A stretch of 64,000 nt of DNA from Rhynchopus euleeides (taxonomy: Eukaryota; Euglenozoa; Diplonemea; Diplonemida; Diplonemidae). The translations under genes were made by a program, and so were the position numbers. Shown here in pieces: positions 31,284 to 43,204 of this stretch. Location of the stretch: positions 1,116,001-1,180,000 of the forward strand of contig OY723298.1 in assembly GCA_963210315.1 (NCBI GenBank), given 5' to 3'. A model generated the notes under the pieces. That model saw nothing but the letters and a program-made list of their open reading frames with translations, was not told the DNA's origin and made no database searches. Position 1 is the first letter of the stretch. Each line of letters starts with the position of its first letter.

Positions 31284-34200
31284 ATGAGATGGTGCACTGC
31301 GCGGTCCCCCTTGCCGGGGCTCACTGCCTCTGCCTGGTGCTGCCTCCTCTACGCCGCAGCATGCGGCGTGTCTGAGGCTGGGGGAGGTGCTGCACAGGCA
31401 ACGCCAACACCGCCCACCCCCCTCCCCACGACGTTGACTCCAACGCCAACGCCGGTGCAGCAGCAATCGCACTATGGTGCGCTGCTGGAGGGGCCTGTGT
31501 GGATCCTGGGGGCACAGGGCGAAGCCTGCGATGAGACCTGCCGCAGCCACACCCTCCTGGTTGACCCATCTGACACCCGGGTTGAAATGGCCTGCACCGA
31601 GTCGGCGTGGCCCGTCTCCCTGGAGGGGTTTAACACAGCTCTGTCGCAGAACCCTGCCAGAAAATTTCTGACCACCTCCTCCGGCATAACCTCCGATGCG
31701 CGTGCCGTCCGCCTCCCCAGCGGGACTCAAGGAGGATCCCCTACCCCAGCTGACCTCCCCTCCACATCCCACTGCAATGCGACTGTCATGGGGGGTGCCC
31801 ACGACTCACCTGTTGTGCTGCAGGCTCCTCTCCAAGGTGATAACCCTCCCCTGCGCCTCTGCTCCTGGCTGGCGCAGGGGATGGAGTGGAACCACCGTGG
31901 AGGGGGGTCGGGGCTGAACACGCGTTGCGGGAGGATACCGGGGTTGACCTCGCAGAGGGTATGCCCGTGCGTCGCGGGGGAGAGGCGGAACGCTGCCCCG
32001 CCGCTAGCGCCGCAGCCCGCAACCCCAGCCCCTGCTGCTGGGGGTGGAGGTGGGGTGAGTGTAGGGCCCCCGCAGCCCGAAGGCATCTCAGGAGTCAGCC
32101 TCGTCGCGGCGGGGAAATCGAACTGGTGGTACCTCGAGGGGTCGACCCACCGCTTCCGCGCCTCCGCCTCCAGAGTGATCGGGGTGTCCACCGCAGCTGT
32201 GGACAGCTTCGCCTCTCTCAGGGGGAACCCCGCGTCGGACCTCCGGGAGACCTGGGTGTCAACCGGGGATGACTTCCTCCAACGCTCCTCAAGGGATAAA
32301 CTCGCCACCCCGAAGGGCGGGGTCTGGTCACGCCAGCTCGGCACCTCACCATACCCTGCGGAGGGGTCGGGGAGTGGCAGCAGTGGAGAAGACGGGACAA
32401 CCCGGGTAATCCGCATCGTCGCTTCAAACGATGTGGCGGTTGCCGTGGTGCGGGATGTGTTTGAGGGTGGGTCGAGCGAGGTGGTCTGCAGCGAGGTGGA
32501 GGTTTGGGAGGCGTCGTCAGAAGTCCTTCTGGAGTTCTATATCCATCTGCGGAGCAGTCTGAATGTGAAAATCGGAGAGCACGACACTCCGCTGAAGCAG
32601 GATTTGAGTTACGGAGGCAAGCCGGGTGATGTGCCTGACATGTTGAAATGCATCCCTGGCGTCTCCATCCACAGCCTCCACTCGACCCGCGCCGCCTTCG
32701 CCGCCCTCCTCCAGAATGGAACCGTCGTCACCTGGGGCAACGCCGCCCTGGGAGGTGACATGGGCTCCGCTGCCGAATCCCTCTCGGATGTGACCCAGAT
32801 CTTCTCCAACCGCGAGGCCTTCTCCGCATTGCTTTCAAACGGGTCCCTTTTCTCCTGGGGTAACCCCGCCTTCTTCAGCGATGGCACGGAGGGGATGGGC
32901 ATCTCCCCCCAGCAAGCCACCGAGCAGGGCAACGAGACTACCGCGACACCCCCCCCGCAGCAGCCCCCGGCGGGGCTGCTGCGGGGGTGCAGTGGGGTCA
33001 TCTCGGTTGTGCCGAACGCCAACGCATTCTGCGCGATAAGGGTGTCGGAGGGGCTCCCGCATCAGGGCGTCTTCTCCAAACCCCCCTGGGGGAAGGGCGA
33101 TGTTTCCCCCGGGGTCTCCGTGACCACCTATGGCACCGCTTTGGCAGGGGGGGTGGAGTTCCCGCCGTGGAAGGCACATACAGCTGGGTTTCTCATCGCG
33201 CCGATCGGGGTTGCCGACCCCACCGCCCAAACCTGCCCTGTGGGTTATCAGGCGATTCCCAGCGAGGAGGAATGCCTCCGGCAGGGCGCGGTCTTCCTCT
33301 CGCAGATGTGGGGTAGTGTCAGCAGCAGCAGCAACAACGGCAACAGCACATCAGCCCCTCCATCCCCCCAGGCGGTGGCGGAGGTGGGGCTGCCCGCAGG
33401 CTGTGTCTGGGTAGCCCCTGCAGCGGCTGTGGCGTTGGACCTCCCGGATCCCGGAACAGGGGGTGTTGTGTGGAACGATCCTTCCAACGCCACCGCGGCG
33501 GAGGGGAATTTCACCGCAGGGGCCGGGCAGCAGGAGAGCAACGACCCCGACGGGGCGGCGGGGGATGGCTCAGGAAGCTGCTACGGGCGGAGGGTGGACT
33601 ACACCGAGCTCCCCCCGGGGAGTGCCCTTGGCTGGCCCCTGTCAGACCTGACCTTTGCAGAGTGTGCGGATGCATGCTGCAACGACCCTATCTGCACCAC
33701 GGCGATGTTCCACCCCAACGGGACAATCCACTTCGTGGGGGATACCAGCAGCCCCTCTGCGGCCACCACAGGGACGTGCTTCCACCGCGGCTCGCCGGGC
33801 CTGGTGTTCCCTGCAAGCCCTGCCAACGCTACGCAGGAGGAGGGGGGCGCGTGGGGGAAGCCACACTATGTCGCCTCGCTGTTTGTCAAGACGCCTGTGG
33901 AGTCACCGGAGCGGGGTGCCGGGATGCTGTGCATCCCACACCTCCCCGAGTTCTACAGCACCCCGGGGTACGCCCTGTCGGTCGGGGTGGATGGGGTGTT
34001 CGCTTCGGAGGGCGATTTCCTCGCCGTGCGCAGGGGGAATCTCGGGAGCGGGCCCGCCCCCTCGCTGAGCCGACGCCTTGTCGCCTTCCCCGCGAGGCTT
34101 GTCGACGATGGGTATTCCTCCAAGACAGACCCAGGGGTTCCCGCAGGACCCCCTCCGCCTGTGGAGGTTCTGGACACCCTCGGGCAAGGCGATGGAGAGG

Positions 34201-37200
34201 AGGTGGTGGCGGTGGTTCCAACACGCGATGCGTTTGTCGTGCATGCCTCGCGGGAGGAGGGGGGCGCTCCGGGCGGAGGGGTGACACATTCGCTGTATGT
34301 GCAGCAGTCTAACGCATTCGCATCCAGCCCGACGCAGTTCCGCGGGAGTTATGTCGTGGCGCGTGGGTCTGGCGTCGGGGTGCGTGCCTTCCGCAGCACG
34401 GTGGGGGGAGTTCTCTCCGCAGTGCTGTTCTCCAACACGTCTGGAGGTGGGGAGACTGCCGAAGTTTCGACCTTCCGCACCGGGGTGCGCGCCTTCTCCG
34501 AGTTTTACCTCAAAAAGAGCGTGGCCTGCATCTGGGGGGCACCCTACATGGCCCCCAAGAGGTTCTACCAACGGGATGTCCCGACGGCTCTCGCAAAATA
34601 CGGTAGCGTGAAGGATGCGAAAGATTATCATTACACTTGGGATCATGAGGATTGCAGCAGGCTGTGCCTCGAAACCGAGACATGCACAGGAGTGGAGTTC
34701 TCCAAGAACTCGGGGTACTGTGCCCCGTGGCTGAGGAACGGGTGCACCACTGTGGACTCCCCGATGTTCTCTGGGGAGAATGAGAACACACTACTCTACA
34801 TCGCGAAGAAGAGCCTCCTAATGGGGCGGAACCTCTCCTCAGACAACGTATTCGGCATTGGGGAGTGCTTGGAGGAGACTACTGGGGATGCGACTGCCTC
34901 TCCTGCTGCACCGAAGGCCAAAGCCATGCCGTGCGCAGCCCATGTTGCAGGCCTGCATCCCTCCGAAACAGTTGTGCTGGATGCTGGCTTCCGCCCCAAC
35001 TGGGCCTGCCGCCTGGAGTGTATCTCGCGGGCCGCCTGCGTCTTTGCCATGCCAGAGGCACCCCCAACGGCAACCGCGCCGCACCGCTGCCTGATCTACA
35101 CCAGCATCCACAGCACCCCGACCTCCTCGAATATCCCCTTGGGGGGCTACCACAACTTCTTCACGCAGAACCCTGAGAAGCGGTGCTCCGACGTGGATCC
35201 CACACTGCAGTGCTATGTGAAGGGCCCGCTGTATTATGGGCTGACCCCCTCCTTTGTCGACTTCAGCGTGAAGCATGCCGGTGGCTTCGGCGCAGATTCC
35301 ACCACCACCGTGGGGAACGGCACAGGGCTGGGAGCTGCCGGAGGGGCTGTGACAGCGGAGAGCATGGCGTACCTCCCTGGGTTCTACGCAGAGCTGCCGC
35401 TGCCCCCCGGGGAGGAGGGGGGGTTGCCGTATTCCTACAGCTTCGCGGCGCGGGGGGCAGTGGCAAACTTGTCCTGCCCCGTGCAGGCCTGTGGCGGTGG
35501 CAGCGTGTTCACGCCCACCCGGTGGGTGGTGTCGCTGGTGTTGGCTGCATCGCAGGGAGGGGATTGCGCCGAATTTGCCGCAGATATCAAGCGGACCGAC
35601 ACGGCAGAGCTGCGCACCGTCGCGCCGAGCCAGACGGCGCTGCCCTGGTCATCCCTCCCCTCCAACCCCGTTGCCCTCCTCCGCCGCGTGTTTGCTGCAG
35701 ACCCGCGCTTCTGGGCGCACTGCGTTGCCAACCGCACAGTGGTCCCCCCAAGCGGGGTGCCCGCCCCAGAGGCTGTCGAGGCCTACGTTGCCAATGCGCG
35801 TCGCGGCGTGTTTGGGGACATGTGTGTTGCGTCCGCCCTGCGTTTCCGCCCCGAGGAGATCGCCGAGCTGCAGGCTGTCGATGCGACCGGCGTTGTGATC
35901 GAACCGCTGCTTGTGGAGGGGGACAGCTTTGAGAAGAGCTCGTCCACCCAGTGCAGCAACGTATCCTCCGATCCGCCCTATGTCATCGCCGTCAGCAGTG
36001 TTGAGATGTGCATCGCGATGTGCTACGCAACAGAGCCCTGTGGCAACGTGGCTACAGTGCGGAGCCACAACGGCACGCTGTTCTGCGTGATATCCGACCA
36101 GCCCAGCCCCAAGGACGACTGCCCCTCAGTGCAGTATGAAGACAACGCGGAGTTGTATGCCGGGCGCGGCATCACTGCTTCTGACCTCATCGTGCTGTTG
36201 GAGCGCAGCACGACTACCTACTCCCTGGTGACCCCGAAGGATGATGCCAGCCTCACGGCCTACTTCGGCTTCGACTCCCCTGTGTCGCATATCAACGCGA
36301 CACAGGCGGCCCCCGATGTGCACCTGGGGGACAGCGGCGACTTTACCTTCCTCGCGGATGCGAACTCCTTTGTGTTCTCGAAGAAGTCGCTCCCTGGGGC
36401 AGGCGGGTCTGCCACACAGTACACTGCCAGGTGGGCAAACTACGTCTCTGGAACAGGGTACAGCGCCCCTGTCGGCAAAGCGACTCTGCCTTGCGGCGTC
36501 AACAGCACTGAGGACGGGGGGGCCTCGGTGTGTGTTGTGAGCATCCCGAGCAGCACACCCCTGGTGCCAGTGGGGGATGAAAATGCCAACCACACCGAGT
36601 TTCTCGATGGTGTGGTCGGGCGCTATGCCATGGGGTTGCGGAGCTACGGGTCTGCGGACTTCAGCGAGTGTGGCTATTCCCCGTGCCTCTTCACAGGCGA
36701 TGTTCCAAACGAGCAGCACTTCCTCGACTCGGATGCCTTAGAACACCTCACAACCCTGCGACAGAGGCAGAGGTGCCTGGACCCCGTGCAGACGTCCTAC
36801 ACTGCAGAGGATTTTGTCTGTGCCTGCCTCGATACACCGGGTGAGTCTGTCGCCGTCAGCGCAGTGTGCCCAGGCCCAGTCGTGATGGCTCTGTGGCCCC
36901 TCGTGCTGCTGTTCCTGCCCTTTATCGGGGGGCATATCTATGCCAGCGCGAGTTCCCGGTATCACCAGTCTTCCCAGAGGCAGACGCAGGAGGACCTTAT
37001 CAAGGCGTATGACTTGGTCTCCACCGACACTGAGAAGCTGGCGCTCCGCACAATGCTGGCTGCGAACGACGACCGCAGCATGGCGCTGCTGCTCACAATG
37101 GTGCCCCATATGTTCGAGCGGGAGCGGCAGATCAAAGCCTTCCTGCTGGTTCAGCGACTCCTGGAGCCCGGCCCTGTGAAGTTGCCCCACACAATGGTGT

Positions 37201-37598
37201 GGTGTGTGCAGAACTTTGTGCTGGGCCCCATCACGCTGCGCAGGAGAAAGCCGCCGCCGGTATGCCCCAGCCATCCCAAGGGTTGGGCTGAAAGAGATGG
37301 CCGCGTCTTGAGTTGTGTGTGTTTTTTTTGAATAGATTTTTGGCATACCGCCTCCGCCTGACGCACTACCACCATCATATCACACCACCCCCTGCGCTTT
37401 CACACACAGGTGACCCCGCTGGCGTTTCTCTTCAGAATCCCGCTGCCGTCGTTGGCCAGCTGGCATAGTGGCGAGGTGCACAGACAGGTGCATGAGGAGG
37501 AGGACCTGTTCCCGATGACGACCATCGTGACACGCCCCCACAGAGGCGGGAGCGAGCGGGAGAGGGAGCTGCAGGAGGTGCTGCTCCCAATGTCTTGA
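31284..37598 (+). CDS. Type I membrane protein with RCC1-like repeats and PAN/apple-like Cys modules in a large ectodomain
   Basis: Two exons: 31284-37259 and 37410-37598. Donor GGTATG and acceptor CACACAG join in phase 0, giving 2,054 residues. An N-terminal signal peptide (hydrophobic core LTASAWCCLLYAAA) is followed by a Pro/Thr linker. RCC1-like units occur at about 460-545 (AFAALLQNGTVVTWGNAALG, AFSALLSNGSLFSWGN), with weaker ones at about 900-1090. Four Cys-rich modules resembling PAN/apple domains lie at about 772-842, 1093-1158, 1216-1275 and 1539-1607 (for example CSRLCLETETCTGVEF, CIAMCYATEPCGNVATV). Many N-glycosylation sequons. A transmembrane helix at about 1865-1885 (VMALWPLVLLFLPFIGG) leads to a basic cytosolic tail of ~165 residues completed by exon 2. 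It probably works at the cell surface in recognition or adhesion (inference). Not recognised as a named family. Confidence 0.8.
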
Positions 37599-37938
37599 GA
37601 CAAAATCCAAATATTCTCTACCCACCACACACCAATTGTGTGGGGGCAGCTTCACCCCCTCGCCAACTGTGTGGTTGATCCGTTGGAAACCCGCCACTGC
37701 GATTCATTATGTTCGAGGAAGGAGTCGGGAGAAGGGGGGGGGGGTTGACGAGGTGGGGGGGTGGGGTGGGGTGGGGTGGGGTGGGGGGAATTATATCCCC
37801 GAGAGTAAAAACAAATCACGGTTGGTTGCGATCCGTCTTGCCATGCTATTTCTGATCACCCCCATGCGCCCCCCTCCCCCCTCCCCCCGCCAGGCCCTGG
37901 GGTAAGGATTTTTGGTAGTTCACGGATTTCCTCCGGGG
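37599..37938. other. Intergenic with a GGGGT quadruplex-prone tract
   Basis: A run of G11 and (GGGGT)n lies at about 37733-37788. Otherwise no features. Confidence 0.5.
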
Positions 37939-38385
37939 CACGGTGGGATCTTGTAAATTTTACATGTATAACTACAAGTATATACATGTATTATACATGT
38001 ATAATACTTGCATGTCAACTATTATACATGTATAATACATGTATATGCCTGAAATATACATGTAAAATACATGTATATCAAGTAAAAATACAAGTATAAT
38101 ACTTGCATGTCAACTACCGTATACGTAAATATTTTGGAACGTAAATATTATGGAACGTAAATATTATGGAACGTAAATATTTTGGAACGCTGGTGGGTTG
38201 GCGTTCCAGATTTTTTTCGTTCCATAATATTTACAGGGCTTTCTGCGACTCGGGGACTTGGACCAGGTGATCGGACGGCATACAGAGTCCCTGACGGGAC
38301 CTACTCGTGCACTTTTCGCGCGATTCCTGACGCAAGCCGTCCTCACCACCGAGTCCCCAACTGGCCCTGTAAATATTATGGAACG
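37939..38385 (+). mobile_element. Truncated second copy of the AT-rich CACGG element with its own nested MITE
   Basis: Starts with the same CACGGTGGGATCTTG end and ~175 bp of TACATGTA-type repeats as 18209, then switches at TA (38115-38116) into the CCGTATACGTAAATATT MITE. The copy stops at 38385. The MITE's right end and the right arm of the outer element are missing. The MITE sits at a different TA of the host element than in copy 1. Confidence 0.85.
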
Positions 38386-38579
38386 CTCCCCGCGGGCTGA
38401 GGTCAGGCTGGCGACCCAGGTTTTCAGGGTGACACCAGGATTTCCTCGAAATTTTGGGTGACCCCCACCCCCTGGTCGGGCACCCTACCAGGGGGGGGGG
38501 GTCACGAGGGGGGGTATGGGGGGGGTACCCCCCTCCCGACTCGGGATGGGGGGGGGTCAGGAGGTGGTACTTTCACCCA

Positions 38580-39425
38580 ATTGATGTTCCCCAGTAATAG
38601 GTGTAAATGGGCACCCCATGGCCAAAATGACCCCATCGCGATCCGCACAGATTCCAAACGTTCAAAAGAACGGGTTTTTGGAAAATCCGAGGGGGGGGTC
38701 CCGCTGGGTGGGTAGGTGGGGTGTAGTGGACTGGCTGCCTCCCAGCCACCTTCTCCCACGACCAGTCCCTGAACCAGACTCGTGTTTCATGGGTGATACT
38801 TGGCTCACACACCATCAAAGTGACCCCACTGTGATCCGCACAAATTCCAAACGTTCAAAAGAAAGGGGTTTTGGAATACCCGAGGAGGGGGTCCCGCTGG
38901 GTGGGGTGGGGTGTCATGGTGTGTGTCACCCAGTCACCCTTCACCCATAACCAGCCCCTGAACCAGACCGCTTTTTCATGGGTGAAGCTGGGCACCTAGA
39001 CCCACAGTGTGACCCCACTACGATCCGCAAAAGTTTCAAACGTTCAAAAGAACGGGGTTTTGGAACACCTGAGGAGGGGGTCCCGCTGGGTGGGTGGCTG
39101 GGTGGGGTGGCATGGTGTGTTACTCCCAGTCACCTTCACCCATGACCAGCCCCTGAACCAGAGCCACATTTCATGGACAAAGCTTGTCACCTAGACCTAC
39201 AAAGTGACCCCACTACGATGCGCACAGATTCCAAATATTCAAAAGAACGGGGTTTCGGAACACCCGAGGAGGGGGTCCCGCTGGGTGGGTGGGCTGGCTG
39301 ACTCTCGGCCTCCCATCACAGTCTCCTATGACCAGCCCCTGAACTAGACCCACATTTCATGGGTGAAGCTTGGCACCTAGACCCACAGTGTGACCCCACT
39401 ACGATCCGCACAGAGCCCAAAGAGT
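38580..39425 (+). repeat. Satellite array, unit ~185-197 bp
   Basis: GACCCCACTACGATCCGCAC-type words occur at about 38625, 38822, 39010, 39207 and 39392. Each is followed by TTCCAAACGTTCAAAAGAA, GAGGAGGGGGTCCCGCTGGG and ACCAGCCCCTGAACCAGA. This gives about four and a half units, diverged by point changes and small indels. Non-coding. Confidence 0.9.
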
Positions 39426-40001
39426 GCAATGGAAGGGGTCAAGCGCGATTCCGCGAGTCGAAGATTCCGCACTTTTGGGTCACTTTCAGGTGATGTCAGG
39501 TCCCTGGAGTGACTGCAGATAGCCCATTTTTAGGGTGGGAGCCCTACTCGTACGTCACCCAGATTCAGCCCAAACCCGTGCACCCAGGGTGCACGGTCGC
39601 CGGGAGCGCGCGGGCACCCGGAAACAGGTCGCATTTGCGCGCGCTCACGGTGGCCTGGTCAAATCTTGACCAGGTCAGACCTGGTCATTGACCAGGTCAT
39701 TTTCACCCATTTTAACCGGGGGAACATGCTGAGTGGCCAAGCAGGGGGAACAATTCGCATATTCCGGACTCTCTCCGGCTGTTCTGGAAAGTATGAGTCA
39801 AAAGGGTTCAACCATACCCCCAGCCGAGAAAGAAATCGAAGCTTGAATCATGTTGGGCACAGGGGGAAAATGGTCAAGAATTGGCCAAAATTACCAATAA
39901 AATATGATGCGGGATGATGAGGGGCAGGGGGGTGGCGGGGTAGGGGAGGGTGGGGGCAGAGGTCGGCGACGAAACTTCATTATCAGCAGCTTTCTGAGGG
40001 C

Positions 40002-41990
40002 TTAGGGATCCTCCCAGTGTTCCTTCATTCCTCCTGCTGGTACCTCCACAAGGCACAGCGGGCAGCGGGTTGGGGTCAGTTTGCCCTTGTGCTGGGCGTA
40101 AAAGTGCTGACTCAAGCCATTTTTTTTCACCCGACGGCCACACAACGGACACTGCGTTTGACACATTGTACAAGGGAGGTTGCTTCCAGCCCTGTGTTTT
40201 GCGTCGTAATGTGCGAACAGTGCACCCCCATTGTCGAATGTCTTGTTGCATATGACGCAGTTCATTAGTTCGTCGTCGTCGTCGTCGTCTTCCCCTCCTT
40301 CGGCTTCATCTTCTTCCGCTTCTTCACACTCTTCCCCTTCTTCCTCTTCTTCGGGATCTTCGTTGTCGTCATCGGCTTCACAGGCCCGTGCTGCCTTGCC
40401 TAACACGCCGTCCTTCGCATCCTGGGTGTGGATCGGCGGCTGCTTGTCGCAGAGGCAAATACGGAGACCACGCGGTTTGTTGCAGGCAGCATCGCCAGTC
40501 AGTAACCAGCCATCGGAACACTTGCCGAGCGAATCGATCGGGCCGACAGGGGTTACCCGACTACTTAGACCGAGAGTCGTGAGACGGTGCCGAAACGAAT
40601 CGAAGTTTTTCATCCATACGGGACCCGCTGTCATGCACTCCCCGCACAACGATATGGCATTGTATTGCAAGAGGGTACACGAAGATTCTTGCGGGGTCGT
40701 TGCCGAAACTGGTGCGGGTGCATAGTTTGCCAGCTCGAACATCATCAGGTCCCTCTCCCGGAAACGAGCAGATGTTGTCCTGGCCCGCGCTTTCCTCTCC
40801 CCATTCTCCCTCTCGAACGCTTCGTCAGAGAGAGCGAATAGGTGGCAGTCCTCAGGATCGAACCAGTGACTTGCACTGTGGACATAGGCACCGCCTCGGT
40901 GATATGAACTCTTCGGAAGGAACCATTCAAGCAAGAACACGAACAGGTGATAAGACAAAATGGCGAACAGAAACTCTTTTGCATGAGTTCCACGAATATG
41001 AAAATGCACACTGATGTCTTGATATCTGAAGTAGGTTAAGCACTGCACGCACCAGCAGAGGAGCTTTGCAGGCCCTGTTGTTTTTTTTTCAAGCAGGCGG
41101 AGCATCTCACGAGCCTGCGTTCCAGTCATGTTACTCATCTTCTCACGCTCAAGGAGCGCCCTTCCCTCAGGGAGGACCTTCAAGATCAGCCAAATCAGAC
41201 CTTTTACGTCGTGGAGAGCTGGGGTAACTGTATAACACGGGGAGTAGAGAGATGAAGCTAGCGGGCAAGAAAACCCCATGTTATACATTTCTTGAACAGA
41301 TAGCCGTTGACACATGTGCAACATCGCAACCCAATCCTCTCTGCGGGTCGAGCAAAATGCACTTCTGTGGCCCGATCCCCCGAGTCCAGTGAACAGTGAC
41401 CACAGCTCTGCATGGTCACCTCCCACTTGGGATACAGGAATGCTAAAGCACTTCTCACGTGCGGTGATCTTGCTGCTGCGAACTTTCTGAAGCTGTTTGG
41501 GGAATACGAAAGTAAAGTAATCGTGAAACGGAAGTTTTTTCACATCTGTCACAGTCAGATGTGCACACCCCACATGACCACATTGAAGTGCGGCAGAGAG
41601 CCGCACTCGGTGGTTTCTTCCCTTGAACGAGTTACCCAGAGTATAGCCGTCGAGCATGATCAAACATGTCACAGGGACAGCTTGCAGGTTGCTCAGGGAA
41701 GAGCGTGGCAAGAAAGCGAGGAGATAAAGGAGAACAGGAAGAAGTTCTCCGAGCAGGGATTCTGCGGTCTTGCGCAGATGCTGCTCCCGTTTCGCCACAG
41801 CAGTGCGGCTGAGCTCCAGCCTTGCTGCGCTGTGCCCTTCCGCCACGAGCTGCCGATTCACCGTCGCCGAAATTTTCGCCAGTCCACGCTGTGACACATT
41901 CACATCGAATCTTGACTGGCGCACGCCTTCACCGATCACCCTATCGCGCTGTCGGGATGCATTACTTGGCAAACCCTTCTTGCCTGTCAT
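40002..41990 (-). CDS. Putative transposase, CMC-like, with C-terminal zinc fingers
   Basis: 662 residues inside the CACGGTGG element. An N-terminal helical region is followed by LIMLDGY (candidate first catalytic D114). Next comes GGDHAELWSLFTGLGG (D192) with a Cys about 20 residues on, the spacing seen around the second catalytic Asp of several transposase families. LHDVKGLIWLIL (H260) follows, reminiscent of the MHxEKN-type segment of CACTA transposases and of LHDLKGH proteins of cnidarian transposons. The third acidic residue is not fixed; W-x-D/E candidates lie between 370 and 400. After about 545 comes an acidic run, then three C2H2-like fingers (CVICNKTF..., CPLCGRRV..., CPLCLVEV...). 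It would bind the subterminal repeats and cut the ends. No disabling stop is seen. The family assignment is tentative. Confidence 0.6.
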   Translation of the reverse strand: MTGKKGLPSNASRQRDRVIGEGVRQSRFDVNVSQRGLAKISATVNRQLVAEGHSAARLELSRTAVAKREQHLRKTAESLLGELLPVLLYLLAFLPRSSLSNLQAVPVTCLIMLDGYTLGNSFKGRNHRVRLSAALQCGHVGCAHLTVTDVKKLPFHDYFTFVFPKQLQKVRSSKITAREKCFSIPVSQVGGDHAELWSLFTGLGGSGHRSAFCSTRREDWVAMLHMCQRLSVQEMYNMGFSCPLASSLYSPCYTVTPALHDVKGLIWLILKVLPEGRALLEREKMSNMTGTQAREMLRLLEKKTTGPAKLLCWCVQCLTYFRYQDISVHFHIRGTHAKEFLFAILSYHLFVFLLEWFLPKSSYHRGGAYVHSASHWFDPEDCHLFALSDEAFERENGERKARARTTSARFRERDLMMFELANYAPAPVSATTPQESSCTLLQYNAISLCGECMTAGPVWMKNFDSFRHRLTTLGLSSRVTPVGPIDSLGKCSDGWLLTGDAACNKPRGLRICLCDKQPPIHTQDAKDGVLGKAARACEADDDNEDPEEEEEGEECEEAEEDEAEGGEDDDDDDELMNCVICNKTFDNGGALFAHYDAKHRAGSNLPCTMCQTQCPLCGRRVKKNGLSQHFYAQHKGKLTPTRCPLCLVEVPAGGMKEHWEDP

Positions 41991-42187
41991 TGGAACCCTT
42001 CTTGCCTGTCATTGGACTTAACCTGCATGGGAATGATGTGTACTATCAAGGAGTGTCGGCGAGTGAGCGCAAGGCGAGCGAAGAGTGCAACAGTATCACA
42101 AGCGGAAAATAGGTGGTGGGGCATTCAAGGCAGGGCACTCTCTTCTCCATTCTTTTACACTCTTTGATACGTCACAATCAGATGTGA

Positions 42188-43204
42188 TCAGATGTGGTCA
42201 AACGTTATGCCATTGCCGATGGGACCCTCGTCCTCCTCGTTCTCGCTGGCATCCTGATGCTCGGGAGCAGCGGGTCCAGCGGAGTCAGCATCCTTGTCGT
42301 TGTCACTCACGACGATATTGAGGCACGCCCACTGGTCGGGCTTCTTCGTCACCACCGCCTGCCTTACCACCGCGTTCACCAACTGGATGTCGATGGTCAC
42401 GACACCCTGCCCCTGCGTTGCCTGTGGTGTTGCCCCCACCGCCACAATGAACGGATCCGGTATGTGGAACGTTCGGGCGTGCAGACCATTCGGAACCTCG
42501 CTCTTGTAGGGCAGGTCCCTCATGACCGTGACAGTCATGACCGATCCGTCGAGGACAGGTGGGTGCTCGTCGGGCACGTTAGCTCCCGGACCTACCTCTA
42601 CGATGATCCGGTAGAAGGGGACGTCTGCTATCGAATGCCTCCCGATCTGCGAGATTGGGGGGTACGGGATCATTTGTTTTTCAGCTGCCTTCGAAGAAGT
42701 ACTGCCCACCGCGCTCTGAGCTGTGTGCAGCTTCTTCATGTCGGCTCCCAGCACCTCATCCGAGCACCCCGCCTCCTTCAGCACCTCGTATTCGGACGAG
42801 TTCTTGTCGGCGCTCGTGAGGCGCTTCATGCCGACTCCGATGAATACGGTGTCGGAGTTGCCAGCTACACGCATGGAGTAGACTGCGGGCAGCGTCTTCG
42901 CCTTCTTCTTGTCGGCCACTTCGCTCCGTGTCAGCTTCCTGCCCCACTCCGTGCCAAAGTGGGTGGCGATGGCTTTGGTGAGGTTGCCACCCGCACACTC
43001 CACCCGCGTCCCCTCGGCTGGGACAACCTTCTCGAACAGCGACGCGAGGCTGCTGTGAAACAGCTCGCCGCCCTTCCGCTTTACAATGTAAAGCTTGACG
43101 AACGAGAGCAGGGTGTTGGGCTCTGCGTCCTTCTCCTCCACACCACCCTTGGCCGCCTTCGACGCCTTCTGCGTGGCCTGGGATGATGCAGACCTCTTCG
43201 ACAT
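42188..43204 (-). CDS. Second protein of the CACGGTGG transposon, function unknown
   Basis: 338 residues from the ATG at 43204. Upstream codons run into the inverted repeat, so this Met is preferred. A basic N-terminus (MSKRSASSQATQKASKAAK) is followed by about 85 residues (SFVKLYIVKRKGGELFHSSL ... LTKAIATHFGTEWGRKLTRS) that could form a winged-helix DNA-binding domain. A second half rich in beta-prone segments (FYRIIVEVGPG, SVMTVTVMRDL, GVVTIDIQLVNAVV) and an acidic tail complete it. It precedes the transposase on the same strand by 197 bp. CACTA-type elements often encode an accessory DNA-binding protein next to the transposase, and this may be the counterpart (inference). I do not recognise a specific family. 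Confidence 0.55.
   Translation of the reverse strand: MSKRSASSQATQKASKAAKGGVEEKDAEPNTLLSFVKLYIVKRKGGELFHSSLASLFEKVVPAEGTRVECAGGNLTKAIATHFGTEWGRKLTRSEVADKKKAKTLPAVYSMRVAGNSDTVFIGVGMKRLTSADKNSSEYEVLKEAGCSDEVLGADMKKLHTAQSAVGSTSSKAAEKQMIPYPPISQIGRHSIADVPFYRIIVEVGPGANVPDEHPPVLDGSVMTVTVMRDLPYKSEVPNGLHARTFHIPDPFIVAVGATPQATQGQGVVTIDIQLVNAVVRQAVVTKKPDQWACLNIVVSDNDKDADSAGPAAPEHQDASENEEDEGPIGNGITFDHI

Noticed and set aside
40850-40870. GGATCGAACC tRNA T-arm-like word
   Set aside because: It lies inside the transposase gene (coding for HWFDPED), and no cloverleaf can be formed around it.
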